Origin: an uncultured Paracoccaceae bacterium
Lineage (GTDB): Bacteria; Pseudomonadota; Alphaproteobacteria; Rhodobacterales; Rhodobacteraceae
Assembly: GCA_947500775.1 (NCBI GenBank)
Contig: CANMTD010000001.1
Span: forward strand, 1,116,001-1,180,000
DNA length: 64,000 nucleotides
Direction of reading: 5' to 3'
Shown: positions 55,261-64,000 of the stretch, piece after piece
How positions within the stretch are numbered: the first letter of the stretch is position 1
How the letters are laid out: every line of letters begins with the position of its first letter
Position numbers and translations under genes: made by a program
The notes under the pieces: model-generated
Databases searched by the model: none
The model's input: only the letters and a program-made list of their open reading frames with translations
What the model was told of the DNA's origin: nothing

Positions 55261-56634
55261 TCAGTTTCCACGCACCAATTTGCCGGGGTTCATGATGCCG
55301 TCGGGGTCCAGCGCGGTTTTGATCAGGCCCATCACGTCCCAGCCGGTGCCGTGTTCGCGGTCCATATAGCCCAGTTTTCCAAGGCCGACGCCATGTTCGC
55401 CGGTGACCGTTCCCCCCATCGCCAGCGCCCGGTCGGCCATGCGCGCCGACAGGCGCTGCGCCTCGGCCAGTTCGGCGGCATTGCCCGGTTCGATCAGCAG
55501 CGAGGTGTGGAAATTGCCGTCGCCGACGTGACCCACGATCGGGCCGGGGATGAAAGAGGCGGCGACATCGGCGCGGGTTTCTTCGACCGCTTCGGCCAGC
55601 CGCGAAATCGGCACGCACAGGTCGGTGACAAGGGCGGTGGCACCGGGGCGCGAGGCAAGAATCGCCCAGTAGGCCTTGTGCCGGGCGTCCCACAGCTTGG
55701 TCCGGTCTTCGGCGCGGGCGGACCATTTGAACCCGTGCCCGCCGAATTCGGCGGCGATTTCACCGAAACGTTCGGCCTGTTCGGCCACCCCCGCCTCGGA
55801 GCCGTGGAATTCGATCAACAGATGCGGCGCCACCGCCATATCGGTTTTGGAATAGGCGTTGACCGCAGCCACGCTGTCCTGATCCACGAATTCGATCCGG
55901 GCCATGGGGATGCCCATCTGGATGGTGGCGATCACCGCCTCGACCGCGGGGCCGATGGCGTCAAAGGCGCAGACCGCGGCCGAGATCGCCTCGGGCTGGC
56001 CCTGCAGGCGCAGGGTCAGTTCGGTGATCAGCCCCAGCGTGCCTTCGGAGCCGACGAAAAGCCCGGTCAGATCATAGCCCGACGATGATTTGCGCGCCCG
56101 CGTACCGGTGCGCATGATCCGTCCGTCGGCCAGCACCACCTCAAGCGCCATGACGTTGTCGCGCATGGTGCCGTACCGCACCGCCGTGGTGCCCGACGCG
56201 CGGGTGGCCGCCATGCCGCCCAATGTGGCGTTGGCGCCGGGATCGACCGGAAAAAACAGCCCCGTCGCGCGCAATTCCTGGTTCAGCGCCTCACGCGTGA
56301 CGCCGGGCTGGATCACCACATCCATGTCTTCGCCGTGAACCTCCAACACCTTGTTCATGCGCGAAAAATCAATCGTGACCCCGCCGCGCACCGCCAATGC
56401 GTGCCCTTCAAGCGAGGTGCCCGCCCCCCAGCCGATCACCGGACAGCCCTGTTCGGCGCAGATCCTGACGATCTGCGATACCTCTTGCGTGGTTTCGGGA
56501 TAGGCCACGGCATCGGGCGGCGCATCGGCAAAATGGGTTTCACTTTGTCCGTGCTGGTCCAGATCGGACTTGGACAGGCTCAGCCGATCGCCTAAGACAG
56601 AAGAAAGCGCGGTCAGGGCGTCGGGGATAGACAT
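55261..56634 (-). CDS. FAD-linked oxidase, D-lactate dehydrogenase / GlcD type
   Basis: 457 residues. The PCMH FAD-binding domain (about 38-215) contains GWGAGTSLEGHALA and DPGANATLGGMAATRASG; the C-terminal cap contains HVGDGNFHTSL and GEHGVGLGKLGYM. This is the D-lactate dehydrogenase (cytochrome) or glycolate oxidase GlcD family; no glcE/glcF genes lie nearby, which favours D-lactate dehydrogenase. That would also consume D-lactate from the glyoxalase pathway encoded next door. GAGG precedes the ATG. Divergent from the ClC gene. Confidence 0.9.
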   Translation of the reverse strand: MSIPDALTALSSVLGDRLSLSKSDLDQHGQSETHFADAPPDAVAYPETTQEVSQIVRICAEQGCPVIGWGAGTSLEGHALAVRGGVTIDFSRMNKVLEVHGEDMDVVIQPGVTREALNQELRATGLFFPVDPGANATLGGMAATRASGTTAVRYGTMRDNVMALEVVLADGRIMRTGTRARKSSSGYDLTGLFVGSEGTLGLITELTLRLQGQPEAISAAVCAFDAIGPAVEAVIATIQMGIPMARIEFVDQDSVAAVNAYSKTDMAVAPHLLIEFHGSEAGVAEQAERFGEIAAEFGGHGFKWSARAEDRTKLWDARHKAYWAILASRPGATALVTDLCVPISRLAEAVEETRADVAASFIPGPIVGHVGDGNFHTSLLIEPGNAAELAEAQRLSARMADRALAMGGTVTGEHGVGLGKLGYMDREHGTGWDVMGLIKTALDPDGIMNPGKLVRGN

Positions 56635-56734
56635 CGGGATACCTCGTCAGAATGCTGGTCGCCGGGACCCTAGGCCAGACGGGCGGCCGAGGAAAGCCCA
56701 ACACGAGATGCGCCCGCAACAGAGTAGGGGACCA

Positions 56735-58423
56735 GTGAGCGAGCCTATTCGGCGGCTTGTCAGGGGATACACGGCGGATGCGTCTTCGACCGCGCGCCGG
56801 GCGTGGAAGGTGTTGCTGAAACGCGGGCCGTCGCAGGTGCAGTTCTGGTTCATCGCCCTGCTGATCGGAATTGCGTCGGGGTTTGTCGCCGTCGGGTTTC
56901 GCATGGGAATCATCGCGTTGCAGCGGGCGATCTATGGGGTCGACGATCCGCGCCTTGTGTCCAGCTTTGCCGAAAATCTGCCGTGGTACATGATCCTGCT
57001 GATCCCGGTGGTTGGCGGGTTGATCGTCGGGGTGATCCTGACCAGGTTTACCGATGATGCGCGGGTGCGGTCGGTGGCCGATGTGATCGAAGGCGCGGCC
57101 CTGAACGAAGGCCGGGTCGAAAGCCGGGCGGGGCTGGCCTCGGCGCTGGCGTCGCTGGTCACGCTGTCGTCGGGCGGGTCGACCGGGCGCGAAGGGCCGG
57201 TGGTGCATCTGGCGGCGGTGATTTCGACATGGGTGTCCAACCGGATCAACGCCACCGGCATCACCGCCCGCGATCTGCTGGGCTGTGCGGTGGCGGCCGC
57301 CGTTTCCGCCTCGTTCAACGCGCCCATCGCCGGGGCGCTGTTCGCGCTTGAGGTGGTGCTGCGCCATTTCGCGGTCCATGCCTTTGCCCCCATCGCGATT
57401 GCCAGCGTGGCGGGCACCGTGGTCAGCCGGTTGCAATTCGGCGATGTGACCGAATTCGTGCTGCCCGCCGAAGGCACATTGGTGTTCTATGTCGAATTGC
57501 CCGCGTTTCTGTTGCTGGGGGTGTTGTGCGGGCTGGTGGCCGTCGCGCTGATGAAAGGCGTGTTCCTAGCCGATGATTTCGGCAGTGCGGTTCAGGAAAG
57601 CACGGGCCTGCCCGGTTGGCTGCGCCCGGCGATTGCGGGGGGGCTGTTGGGCGCCATCGCGATCTTTTTTCCGCATATCATCGGGGTCGGCTATGAAACC
57701 ACCTCGGCCGCGCTGACCGGAAAGCTGCTGTTCTGGGAACTGGTGGTGTTCACGGTGATGAAAACCGTCGCCGTGGCGATCACCATGGCGGGCCGGATGG
57801 GCGGCGGGGTGTTTTCGCCGTCGTTGATGATCGGGGCGCTGACCGGGCTGGCCTTCGGCATCGTGGCCACGTCGATCTTTCCCGATGTGTCGGGGTCGGA
57901 AACGCTCTATGCGCTGGCGGGGATGGGGGCGGTCGCGGCGGCGGTGCTGGGCGCGCCGATTTCAACCACGCTGATCGTTTTTGAGCTGACCGGAGACTGG
58001 AAAACCGGGCTGGCGGTGATGGTGGCGGTGTCGCTGTCGACCGCTTTGGCCAGCCGGTTGGTCGACCGGTCGTTTTTCCTGACCCAGCTGGAACGGCGCA
58101 ACAAACACGTGGCCGCCGGGCCGCAATCCTATCTGCTATCCTTGTATTCCGCCGCCGTGCTGATGCGCGGGATCGACAGCCCGCGCGCGGCGTCCGAAGA
58201 GGCCTGTCACGCGATGATGGAACAGGGGATCATCATCTTCCCCGACACCACGCTGGAAGAGGCGATGCCGATGTTCGAAGAATGGGGCCACCGGTTCATC
58301 CCGGTGGTCGTCGCGGGCACCGAAGGCGGCGAGGCCGAATTGCTGGGCGCGCTGTTCCACGTCGACGCCCTGAACGCCTTCAGCCGCGCGCTGGCGGAAA
58401 CGGCGGCCGAGGAACATTCCTGA
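56735..58423 (+). CDS. ClC-family chloride channel/antiporter with CBS region
   Basis: 562 residues from a GTG at 56735 with AGGGG upstream; an ATG at 56708 would add nine residues. About ten membrane segments. Selectivity-filter motifs GREGP (with the gating Glu) and GGVFSPSL are present; the usual GSGIP motif is replaced, as in many ClC proteins of the EriC-like group. A C-terminal CBS-like part (about 450-562) holds ILFPDT-like strands (IIIFPDTTLEEAMPM). Moves chloride across the inner membrane. Confidence 0.9.
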   Translation: MSEPIRRLVRGYTADASSTARRAWKVLLKRGPSQVQFWFIALLIGIASGFVAVGFRMGIIALQRAIYGVDDPRLVSSFAENLPWYMILLIPVVGGLIVGVILTRFTDDARVRSVADVIEGAALNEGRVESRAGLASALASLVTLSSGGSTGREGPVVHLAAVISTWVSNRINATGITARDLLGCAVAAAVSASFNAPIAGALFALEVVLRHFAVHAFAPIAIASVAGTVVSRLQFGDVTEFVLPAEGTLVFYVELPAFLLLGVLCGLVAVALMKGVFLADDFGSAVQESTGLPGWLRPAIAGGLLGAIAIFFPHIIGVGYETTSAALTGKLLFWELVVFTVMKTVAVAITMAGRMGGGVFSPSLMIGALTGLAFGIVATSIFPDVSGSETLYALAGMGAVAAAVLGAPISTTLIVFELTGDWKTGLAVMVAVSLSTALASRLVDRSFFLTQLERRNKHVAAGPQSYLLSLYSAAVLMRGIDSPRAASEEACHAMMEQGIIIFPDTTLEEAMPMFEEWGHRFIPVVVAGTEGGEAELLGALFHVDALNAFSRALAETAAEEHS

Positions 58424-58433
58424 CGGGCCCGGG

Positions 58434-58778
58434 TTACAGCTGTTCGACGGCGACCTTGTCGGTGGCATAAAACGCCAGATGGTCCTTGATCCGTTCCATC
58501 CCGTCGATCGGGTCCTCATATGACCAGGCGGCGTCTTTCAGCGTTTCGCTTTTGGTCTGGATCGAAAAATAATTGGCCGTGCCCTTGTGTGGGCATTGGG
58601 TCGTGGTGTCGGTCGGGTCCAGAAACGCCATGGCGATATCGGCGCGCGGGAAATAGATCACGGCGGGATAGTCGCCTTCGGTCAGTTCCAGCGCGTTTTT
58701 GCTTTCGCCCAGCACGGCGCCACCTGCGCGCACAGACCAGATGCCCTCTGCCTTGCGGATTTTGATGTGATCAGCCAT
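58434..58778 (-). CDS. DUF427 protein
   Basis: 114 residues, a single DUF427 domain: VLGESKNALELTEGDYPAVIYFPR, the conserved CPHKGTANYFS near 62-72 and AWSYEDP near 84-90. Small cytosolic beta-fold of unknown function, common in alphaproteobacteria. GGGGAG lies eight bases before the ATG. Converges on the ClC gene, whose stop is ten bases away. Confidence 0.9.
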   Translation of the reverse strand: MADHIKIRKAEGIWSVRAGGAVLGESKNALELTEGDYPAVIYFPRADIAMAFLDPTDTTTQCPHKGTANYFSIQTKSETLKDAAWSYEDPIDGMERIKDHLAFYATDKVAVEQL

Positions 58779-58863
58779 GTGGTTTCTCCCCGATATCAGT
58801 GCGAGCGAATACTAGACTTTGCTTCATGACATTTCCATGTCGCAATATCCAGTCGTCGTAAGG

Positions 58864-60666
58864 TTATAGTGGTGCAGTTGCCGCCACCATCCACTGCCGC
58901 GCGCCTTCCGACAGGCGCGGGCCGATTTTTGCGGCCACCTCGACGTGATAGGCGTTCAGCCAGTCGCGTTCGCTGGATGTCAGCATATCGGTCACGATCA
59001 GGCGCCGGTCAATCGGGACGAACGTCAGGGTTTCGAAATCCAGCATCGCCCGGTCATCGCCGCCCGCCACCGGCGCGGCCTCGCGCACGGTGATCAGGTT
59101 TTCGATGCGGATGCCAAAGGCGCCTTCGCGGTAATATCCCGGTTCGTTCGACAGGATCATCCCGGGTTTCAGCGGCACCCGGCTGGTGCGCGCCAGCCGC
59201 TGGGGGCCTTCGTGAACGCTTAGGTAGGCGCCGACGCCGTGCCCGGTACCGTGATCGTAATCCTGCCCGGCCAGCCACAGCGGATAGCGTGCCAGCGCAT
59301 CCAGATCGGCGCCGGAAACCCCCTTGGGGAACCGCACGCGCGAGATCGCGATCATGCCCTTTAATACACGGGTAAAGCATATCTTTTCATCCGCGCCCAC
59401 GTCCCCGATGGGGATGGTGCGGGTGATGTCGGTGGTGCCGTCCAGATATTGCCCGCCACTGTCCAGCACCAGCAGTTGCCCGGGTTCGATCCGGCGGTTG
59501 CTGTCCTTGGTCACGCGATAATGGATGATCGCGCCATGCGGCCCGGTCCCGGCAATGGTTTCAAAGCTGATTTCCTGCAGGGCGTTGGTGGCGCGGCGGT
59601 GCACCTCCAGTTCGGTCACGACGTCAATCTCGGTCAGTTGTTCATGCGGGGCGGTGATGTCCAGCCAGGCCAGGAATTCACACATGGCCGCGCCGTCGCG
59701 CAGATGCGCGGCGCGCGAACCGTCGATTTCCGCGGCATTCTTGCAAGCCTTGGGCAGGATACAGGGGTCTTCGCCCCAGGCGACCTCGATCCCGGCTTCG
59801 GCCAGTTGGCCGGATACCCACAGCGGGGCCGTGGCCTTGTCGATCCGGACCGGGCCGATCAGGCTGCGCAATCCGGGGGCAAAGGCGGTCATCGGGCGCA
59901 GGGTGATCGCCTCGCCCAGATGGGCGCGCAGATCGTCGTCACATTTGGCCGGATCGCAATACAGCGTCACCCGGCCGTCATCGTGCAGGATCGCAAAGAC
60001 ATGCGGCACCGGGTTTCGCGGGATATCGCTGCCGCGTATGTTCAGCAGCCAAGCGATGCTGTCGGGCAGGGTCAGCACGGTCGCCCATTGCCCCGCGTCG
60101 CGCAGCACCTTGGCCAGACGCGCGCGTTTGCTGTCGTGGCTTTCGCCCGCCAGTTCAATCGGTTGCGCCTTGATCGGGCCTTGGGGCGGGGCGGGCTGAT
60201 CGGGCCAGATGCCATCGACCAGATTGTCGGTTTCGGTCAGGGCGATCTTGCTGCCCGACAAGGCTTTGTTCAGGGTTTCCATCTGTTCGACCGTATGCAG
60301 CCAGGGGTCGATCCCGATGGTGCCGCCCTGGGGCAGGGCCTGTTTCAGCCAATCGGCCAGTTGTGTTTCCGGCCAGTTGACCGGGGTAAAGACATCCGCG
60401 ACCTGTTGTTTGACCTGCACGCGGTAGCGCCCATCGACAAAGACACCGGCCCGGTCCTTCAGCGCGGCGCAGAACCCCGCCGATCCGGTGAACCCGGTCA
60501 GCCACGCCAGCCGGTCGTCGCGCGGGGCCACGTATTCGCCCTGATGCGCATCGGCGCGCGGGATCAGGAACCCATCCAGCCCTTTTTCGGTCATCGCCTG
60601 ACGCAGCGCGTCCAGTCGCGCGGGGCCCTGGTCGGGGTGGGTGGCGGCTTCGAATGTTTGGAACAT
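58864..60666 (-). CDS. Xaa-Pro aminopeptidase (M24B, aminopeptidase P)
   Basis: 600 residues from the ATG at 60666; an ATG six codons upstream is possible. Three domains: two creatinase-like N-terminal domains (about 15-320) and the C-terminal metallopeptidase. Metal ligands all present: the two Asp in DSGGQYLDGTTDITRT (about 400-415), His in GTGHGVG (about 475), Glu in SNEPGYY (about 507) and Glu in RIENL (about 520). It removes N-terminal residues before proline. The long three-domain form resembles eukaryotic APP1. Monocistronic. Confidence 0.93.
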   Translation of the reverse strand: MFQTFEAATHPDQGPARLDALRQAMTEKGLDGFLIPRADAHQGEYVAPRDDRLAWLTGFTGSAGFCAALKDRAGVFVDGRYRVQVKQQVADVFTPVNWPETQLADWLKQALPQGGTIGIDPWLHTVEQMETLNKALSGSKIALTETDNLVDGIWPDQPAPPQGPIKAQPIELAGESHDSKRARLAKVLRDAGQWATVLTLPDSIAWLLNIRGSDIPRNPVPHVFAILHDDGRVTLYCDPAKCDDDLRAHLGEAITLRPMTAFAPGLRSLIGPVRIDKATAPLWVSGQLAEAGIEVAWGEDPCILPKACKNAAEIDGSRAAHLRDGAAMCEFLAWLDITAPHEQLTEIDVVTELEVHRRATNALQEISFETIAGTGPHGAIIHYRVTKDSNRRIEPGQLLVLDSGGQYLDGTTDITRTIPIGDVGADEKICFTRVLKGMIAISRVRFPKGVSGADLDALARYPLWLAGQDYDHGTGHGVGAYLSVHEGPQRLARTSRVPLKPGMILSNEPGYYREGAFGIRIENLITVREAAPVAGGDDRAMLDFETLTFVPIDRRLIVTDMLTSSERDWLNAYHVEVAAKIGPRLSEGARQWMVAATAPL

Positions 60667-60771
60667 GACCGGGGACCTTTGCATCTGTATCGCGACGCGC
60701 CGTCAAAGCGCATCGCGATGCTATCAGAGCGCCCCGGTCAGGAACACCATCAAATGATGGCGCGCGCCGGG

Positions 60772-62649
60772 TCAGCCCGCCTTCTTGATGCCCATGACCC
60801 GGGCGCGGGCGCGCGGATCGCTGTCGAACAGGCTGGCCAGCTGTTCGGTCATCGCACCGGCCAGTTGTTCGACATCGGTGATCGTGACCGCGCGTTCGTA
60901 ATAGCGGGTGACATCATGGCCGATGCCGATGGCGATCAGTTCGACCGCGCGGCGTTTTTCCACCATCTCGATCACATCGCGCAGGTGTTTTTCCAGATAA
61001 TTCGCGGGGTTGACGGACAAGGTTGAATCGTCCACCGGCGCCCCGTCCGAGATCACCATCAGGATTTTGCGCGCCTCGTAGCGCGCCAGCATCCGCCGGT
61101 GCGCCCATTCCAGCGCCTCGCCGTCGATGTTTTCCTTCAGCAGACCCTCTTTCATCATCAGGCCCAGATTGGACCGGGTCCGGCGCATCGGCGCGTCGGC
61201 GTGTTTATAGATGATATGCCGCAGGTCGTTCAGGCGGCCGGGCTGCTGCGCGCGGCCTTCGGCCAGCCAGCGTTCGCGCGATTGCCCGCCTTTCCAGGCG
61301 CGGGTGGTAAAGCCCAGGATTTCGACCTTGACCGAACAGCGTTCCAGCGTGCGCGCCAGAACATCGGCACAGATCGCCGCGATCGAGATCGGGCGCCCGC
61401 GCATTGAACCCGAGTTGTCCAGCAACAGCGTCACGCAGGTGTCGCGGAATTCGGTGTCTTTTTCCTGTTTGAAGCTCAGCGGGGTGGTGGGGTTCGCCAC
61501 CACGCGGGCCAGACGCCCGGCATCCAGAATGCCTTCTTCCAGATCGAAATCCCAACTGCGGCTTTGCTGGGCCTGCAAGCGGCGCTGCAATTTGTTGGCC
61601 AAGCGGCTGACGGCACCTTTCAGCGGTTCAAGCTGTTGATCCAGATAGGCGCGCAGCCGTTCCAGTTCCGCCGGTTCGGCCAGATCCTCGGCCTTGATCT
61701 CTTCGTCGAAATCGGTGGCGAAGACCACATAGTTCGGATCCGCGTCGGAATGCGGCGGCGGGGGCGGCGGTTCCAGCGGGGCATCGCCATCGGCCATTTC
61801 GGCCTCGTCCGACATTTCCTGATCGGCCATGTCGTCCATGCTGACCTGCGCCTCGGCCGCGTCCGAGGTCTGTTCCTGATCCTGTTCGGGGCTGGCGTCG
61901 GTGTCGTCGCTGTCCTGTTCCTGATCGTCGCCTGTGCTGTCGGGCTGATCTTCGTCTTCGGATTCTTCGGACTGATCCTCGGCCTCTTCGTCTTCCATGT
62001 CCGGGTCGTCGCCCAGCTGATCGCCATACCCCAGATCCGAGATGATCTGGCGGGCGAATTTGGCAAAGGCGGCCTGATCGTCCAGCGTGTCGGGAAGGTT
62101 TTCAAGGGTATCGCCGGCCTGTTCCTCGATGAACCCGCGCCACAGTTCCATCACGTTCTGCGCGCCTTGCGGCAGGTCGCGCCCGGTGGCCAGATGGCGC
62201 ACCAGATATCCGGCGGCGGTGGCCAGCGGCGCGTCAGCGGCGGCGCTGATCTGGGCATAGCCCTTGCGGTCGGCCTCGGCCCCGATCACCGCGTCGATAT
62301 TGCCAGCGGTGCCCGGCATGGTGCGGGCGCCCACCGCTTCGCAGCGCGCGGTTTCCATCGCCTGATACAGATCGCGGGCCATTTCCCCCTGCGGGCGATA
62401 GCGGTTGGCGGTCGCCGTGTCGTGATATTTACGGCGCAGCGCATAGGCGTCCGCCGTGCCGCGGGCCAGCAACACCTCATCCGTGGTCATCCGGCGGCTG
62501 ACCTGAGGCAGCCGCACGGTATCCTCGGTCATGCCGGGCGGGTCGACCGAATAGGTCACTCCCAGATCGGGATCATCGGCCATGACCTTGGTCGCCTCGG
62601 CCAGGGCTTTTTTGAACGGATCGGCAGGGTTGTCGGATTTCTGGGTCAT
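60772..62649 (-). CDS. cobT: CobT, aerobic cobaltochelatase subunit
   Basis: 625 residues from the ATG at 62649. An N-terminal region, a long Asp/Glu-rich stretch (about 213-306), and a C-terminal VWA domain with MIDAS motif DNSGSMRG near residue 410. With CobS (AAA+) it drives cobalt insertion into hydrogenobyrinic acid diamide by CobN in aerobic B12 synthesis. cobS lies upstream on the same strand, with two small genes between. Confidence 0.95.
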   Translation of the reverse strand: MTQKSDNPADPFKKALAEATKVMADDPDLGVTYSVDPPGMTEDTVRLPQVSRRMTTDEVLLARGTADAYALRRKYHDTATANRYRPQGEMARDLYQAMETARCEAVGARTMPGTAGNIDAVIGAEADRKGYAQISAAADAPLATAAGYLVRHLATGRDLPQGAQNVMELWRGFIEEQAGDTLENLPDTLDDQAAFAKFARQIISDLGYGDQLGDDPDMEDEEAEDQSEESEDEDQPDSTGDDQEQDSDDTDASPEQDQEQTSDAAEAQVSMDDMADQEMSDEAEMADGDAPLEPPPPPPHSDADPNYVVFATDFDEEIKAEDLAEPAELERLRAYLDQQLEPLKGAVSRLANKLQRRLQAQQSRSWDFDLEEGILDAGRLARVVANPTTPLSFKQEKDTEFRDTCVTLLLDNSGSMRGRPISIAAICADVLARTLERCSVKVEILGFTTRAWKGGQSRERWLAEGRAQQPGRLNDLRHIIYKHADAPMRRTRSNLGLMMKEGLLKENIDGEALEWAHRRMLARYEARKILMVISDGAPVDDSTLSVNPANYLEKHLRDVIEMVEKRRAVELIAIGIGHDVTRYYERAVTITDVEQLAGAMTEQLASLFDSDPRARARVMGIKKAG

Positions 62650-62742
62650 CGAATTTCTGTCGCTGTGCAAACGCTGGCACACGCTAAGGGTATTCGACGA
62701 TATTGACCAGTGGCGCGGCACGAAAAACCGGCGCCTTTGGGA

Positions 62743-63168
62743 TCAGGTTTCGGGGGGCTTGGGCAAAAGCAACTGGTGACAGGACTGTATGCGCTGATCG
62801 ATGGCGATCCGGGCCCGTTCGGCCATGCCCGCATCCAGACTGTATTGCGCATCCGCCAGCAGGGCCGCGATTTCCACCCAGCCGCCAGAATGCCAGTGGC
62901 GCGCCTGCGCGGGCGGCATGCCGTAATCGACGGCTGCGGGCAGGGTGGCGTCCAGCATCATGTCGAAATTCGCCAGAACCTGTTCGGTGGCCTGAATTTC
63001 AGGGCTGTTCAGCGCCCGCTGGCGGGTGGCCAGCGCAGACAGGCGGCCCGAACATGTGGCAAAGACCTTGGCCCGTTCAGAGGGGGACCCGGGCAGGGCG
63101 GAAGCGGCACAAGTGGTCAAAATCAACAGCACCGCGCCGCGTAGGACGGATATTGCTGTGTGTGTCAT
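62743..63168 (-). CDS. Small secreted protein of unknown function
   Basis: 141 residues with a signal peptide (about 1-24, ending ASA). The mature part is helical with two cysteines (FATCSGRL near 40 and SCHQLLL near 132) that could form a disulfide. No family recognised. It lies 93 bases before cobT. The upstream gap (63169-63280) is A/T-rich and may hold its promoter. Confidence 0.7.
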   Translation of the reverse strand: MTHTAISVLRGAVLLILTTCAASALPGSPSERAKVFATCSGRLSALATRQRALNSPEIQATEQVLANFDMMLDATLPAAVDYGMPPAQARHWHSGGWVEIAALLADAQYSLDAGMAERARIAIDQRIQSCHQLLLPKPPET

Positions 63169-63280
63169 GTAACGAGTTTATGACGGGGTGTGGGTAAGTC
63201 AAGAAAAATGTATATACAAAGACTATCTATTTGATATGTGCGTGGACTTGCTGACCGGGTAGGCAGAAATCCCTGGGGCG

Positions 63281-63676
63281 CTATTGAAATGCCTGCGTTT
63301 CGGGATGACGCGCCGCAAATTCCCCGCAAATCCGGGTCAATCGCAGGAACATGTCACGGGCTGTCGCATCGCCGTCGATCTGATAAGCCTCCAGCATATC
63401 GACCATCACCGGGTATTCGCGGGCGATTTCGCGCTCCACCCGTGCCGTATCGCCCCCGGCCAGCCGCAGGGCGACCGCGCGAAACCCGGCTGCCGCTTGC
63501 GCCGCCCAGCCATCGGGTGGTTCTGTGATCGCATAGCGGGTCTGAACGGCCTGATAGGCGCCCCAGAAGGCCGCGCATTCAGGGGCGGGAAACAGGTTTT
63601 CGGTCTGGGCGGGCGCCGGGGCGGCAGACAGAACGGTGCAGGCAAGGGCAATCGCCCCCGATGCACCGAACCGCAT
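63281..63676 (-). CDS. Small secreted protein of unknown function, coupled to cobS
   Basis: 131 residues from the ATG at 63676, which shares its A with the cobS stop (TGATG). Signal peptide about 1-22 (APAQ). Mature helical protein with two cysteines (APECAAFW and TRICGEF). Shape and Cys pattern recall the next gene downstream, but sequence similarity is slight. Function unknown; coupling to cobS suggests co-expression. Confidence 0.72.
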   Translation of the reverse strand: MRFGASGAIALACTVLSAAPAPAQTENLFPAPECAAFWGAYQAVQTRYAITEPPDGWAAQAAAGFRAVALRLAGGDTARVEREIAREYPVMVDMLEAYQIDGDATARDMFLRLTRICGEFAARHPETQAFQ

Positions 63677-64000
63677 CACCCCAGGCTCATGCTGACGGCG
63701 CTTTCCGGCAGTTCCTCGTCGAAACAACGCTGATAGAACTCGGCCACGGTCTGGCGCTCAAGTTCATCGCATTTGTTCAGGAACGTCAGGCGGAAGGCAT
63801 AGCCGACATCGCGGAAGATGCCCGCGTTCTGTGCCCATGCGATAACGGTCCGCGGGCTCATCACCGTGGACAGATCGCCGTTCATGAACGCGGTCCGCGT
63901 CAGATCGGCCACGGTGACCATCTGGCTGACGATCTTGCGGCCTTTTTCGGTGTTATAGACCGGGTTCTTGGACAGAACGATGTTGGTTTCGGCATCGTGG
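63676..64000 (-). CDS. cobS: CobS, cobaltochelatase AAA+ subunit (3' end only)
   Basis: The last 107 residues of CobS; the gene runs off the window edge. [34 protein letters not shown] and [16 protein letters not shown] are typical of the CobS C-terminus. It forms the AAA+ motor with CobT. The P-loop part is outside the window. Confidence 0.93.
   Translation of the reverse strand, partial: HDAETNIVLSKNPVYNTEKGRKIVSQMVTVADLTRTAFMNGDLSTVMSPRTVIAWAQNAGIFRDVGYAFRLTFLNKCDELERQTVAEFYQRCFDEELPESAVSMSLG

Noticed and set aside
1-64000. Phage, insertion-sequence, toxin-antitoxin or defence systems
   Set aside because: No transposase, integrase, restriction, CRISPR or toxin-antitoxin signature was recognised on either strand; the stand-alone RHH protein has no toxin partner next to it.

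Overview
The window looks like a chromosomal segment of an alphaproteobacterium of the Rhodobacterales (Roseobacter/Rhodobacter group). The basis is high GC, the gene order of the division and cell-wall (dcw) cluster with DUF2484 genes, the CobS/CobT pair, a direct-repeat LexA box of the alphaproteobacterial type, and a DUF1127 gene followed by four CCUCCUCCC-loop hairpins, an arrangement known from Rhodobacter sphaeroides (CcaA/CcsR1-4). No transposase, integrase, CRISPR array, rRNA or recognisable defence system was seen.

Region 1 (1-6.4 kb): a secreted caspase-like protein, then a loose histidine-biosynthesis cluster (hisB, hisH, hisA on the minus strand; hisF absent) with a DUF2147 gene and a low-GC LysE exporter between them, a degenerate receiver-domain protein, and two identical tRNA-Gly(GCC) genes with matching promoters. 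Region 2 (6.4-15 kb): TerC, MAPEG, pyruvate carboxylase, an FMN alpha-hydroxy-acid dehydrogenase, and a UvrD helicase behind a perfect LexA box. Region 3 (14.9-17.3 kb) is rich in RNA and regulatory sequence: the DUF1127-CcsR-like operon, Mrp, two arrays of GGGAA boxes at 10-bp phase (probable MraZ operators), and a long mraZ leader ending in an intrinsic terminator (UpsM-like sRNA).

Region 4 (17.3-52 kb) is the dcw cluster: mraZ-rsmH-ftsL-ftsI-murE-murF-mraY-murD, then ftsW-murG-murC, then murB-ddl-ftsQ-ftsA-ftsZ-lpxC-bamD-recN. It is interrupted twice. Between murD and ftsW lie about 8.6 kb: a SARP-type regulator fused to an alpha/beta hydrolase; a divergent homocysteine S-methyltransferase / two secreted proteins / MddA-like methyltransferase operon; an ornithine-type decarboxylase with a structured leader; and an FNR-box-controlled octaheme cytochrome with a cytochrome b partner. 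Between murC and murB lie an amino-acid permease, tandem DUF2484 genes and an unrecognised 529-residue protein.

Region 5 (52-64 kb): a GMC oxidoreductase with its Tat-exported small subunit, a glyoxalase I and a ribbon-helix-helix protein; a D-lactate/glycolate-type FAD oxidase divergent from a ClC channel; DUF427; Xaa-Pro aminopeptidase; and cobT, two small secreted proteins and the 3' end of cobS.

The least explained parts are the SARP-hydrolase/methyl-sulfur locus and the 529-residue protein. The best supported non-coding signals are the CcsR-like array, the phased GGGAA boxes with the UpsM-like leader, and the FNR, LexA and DnaA boxes.
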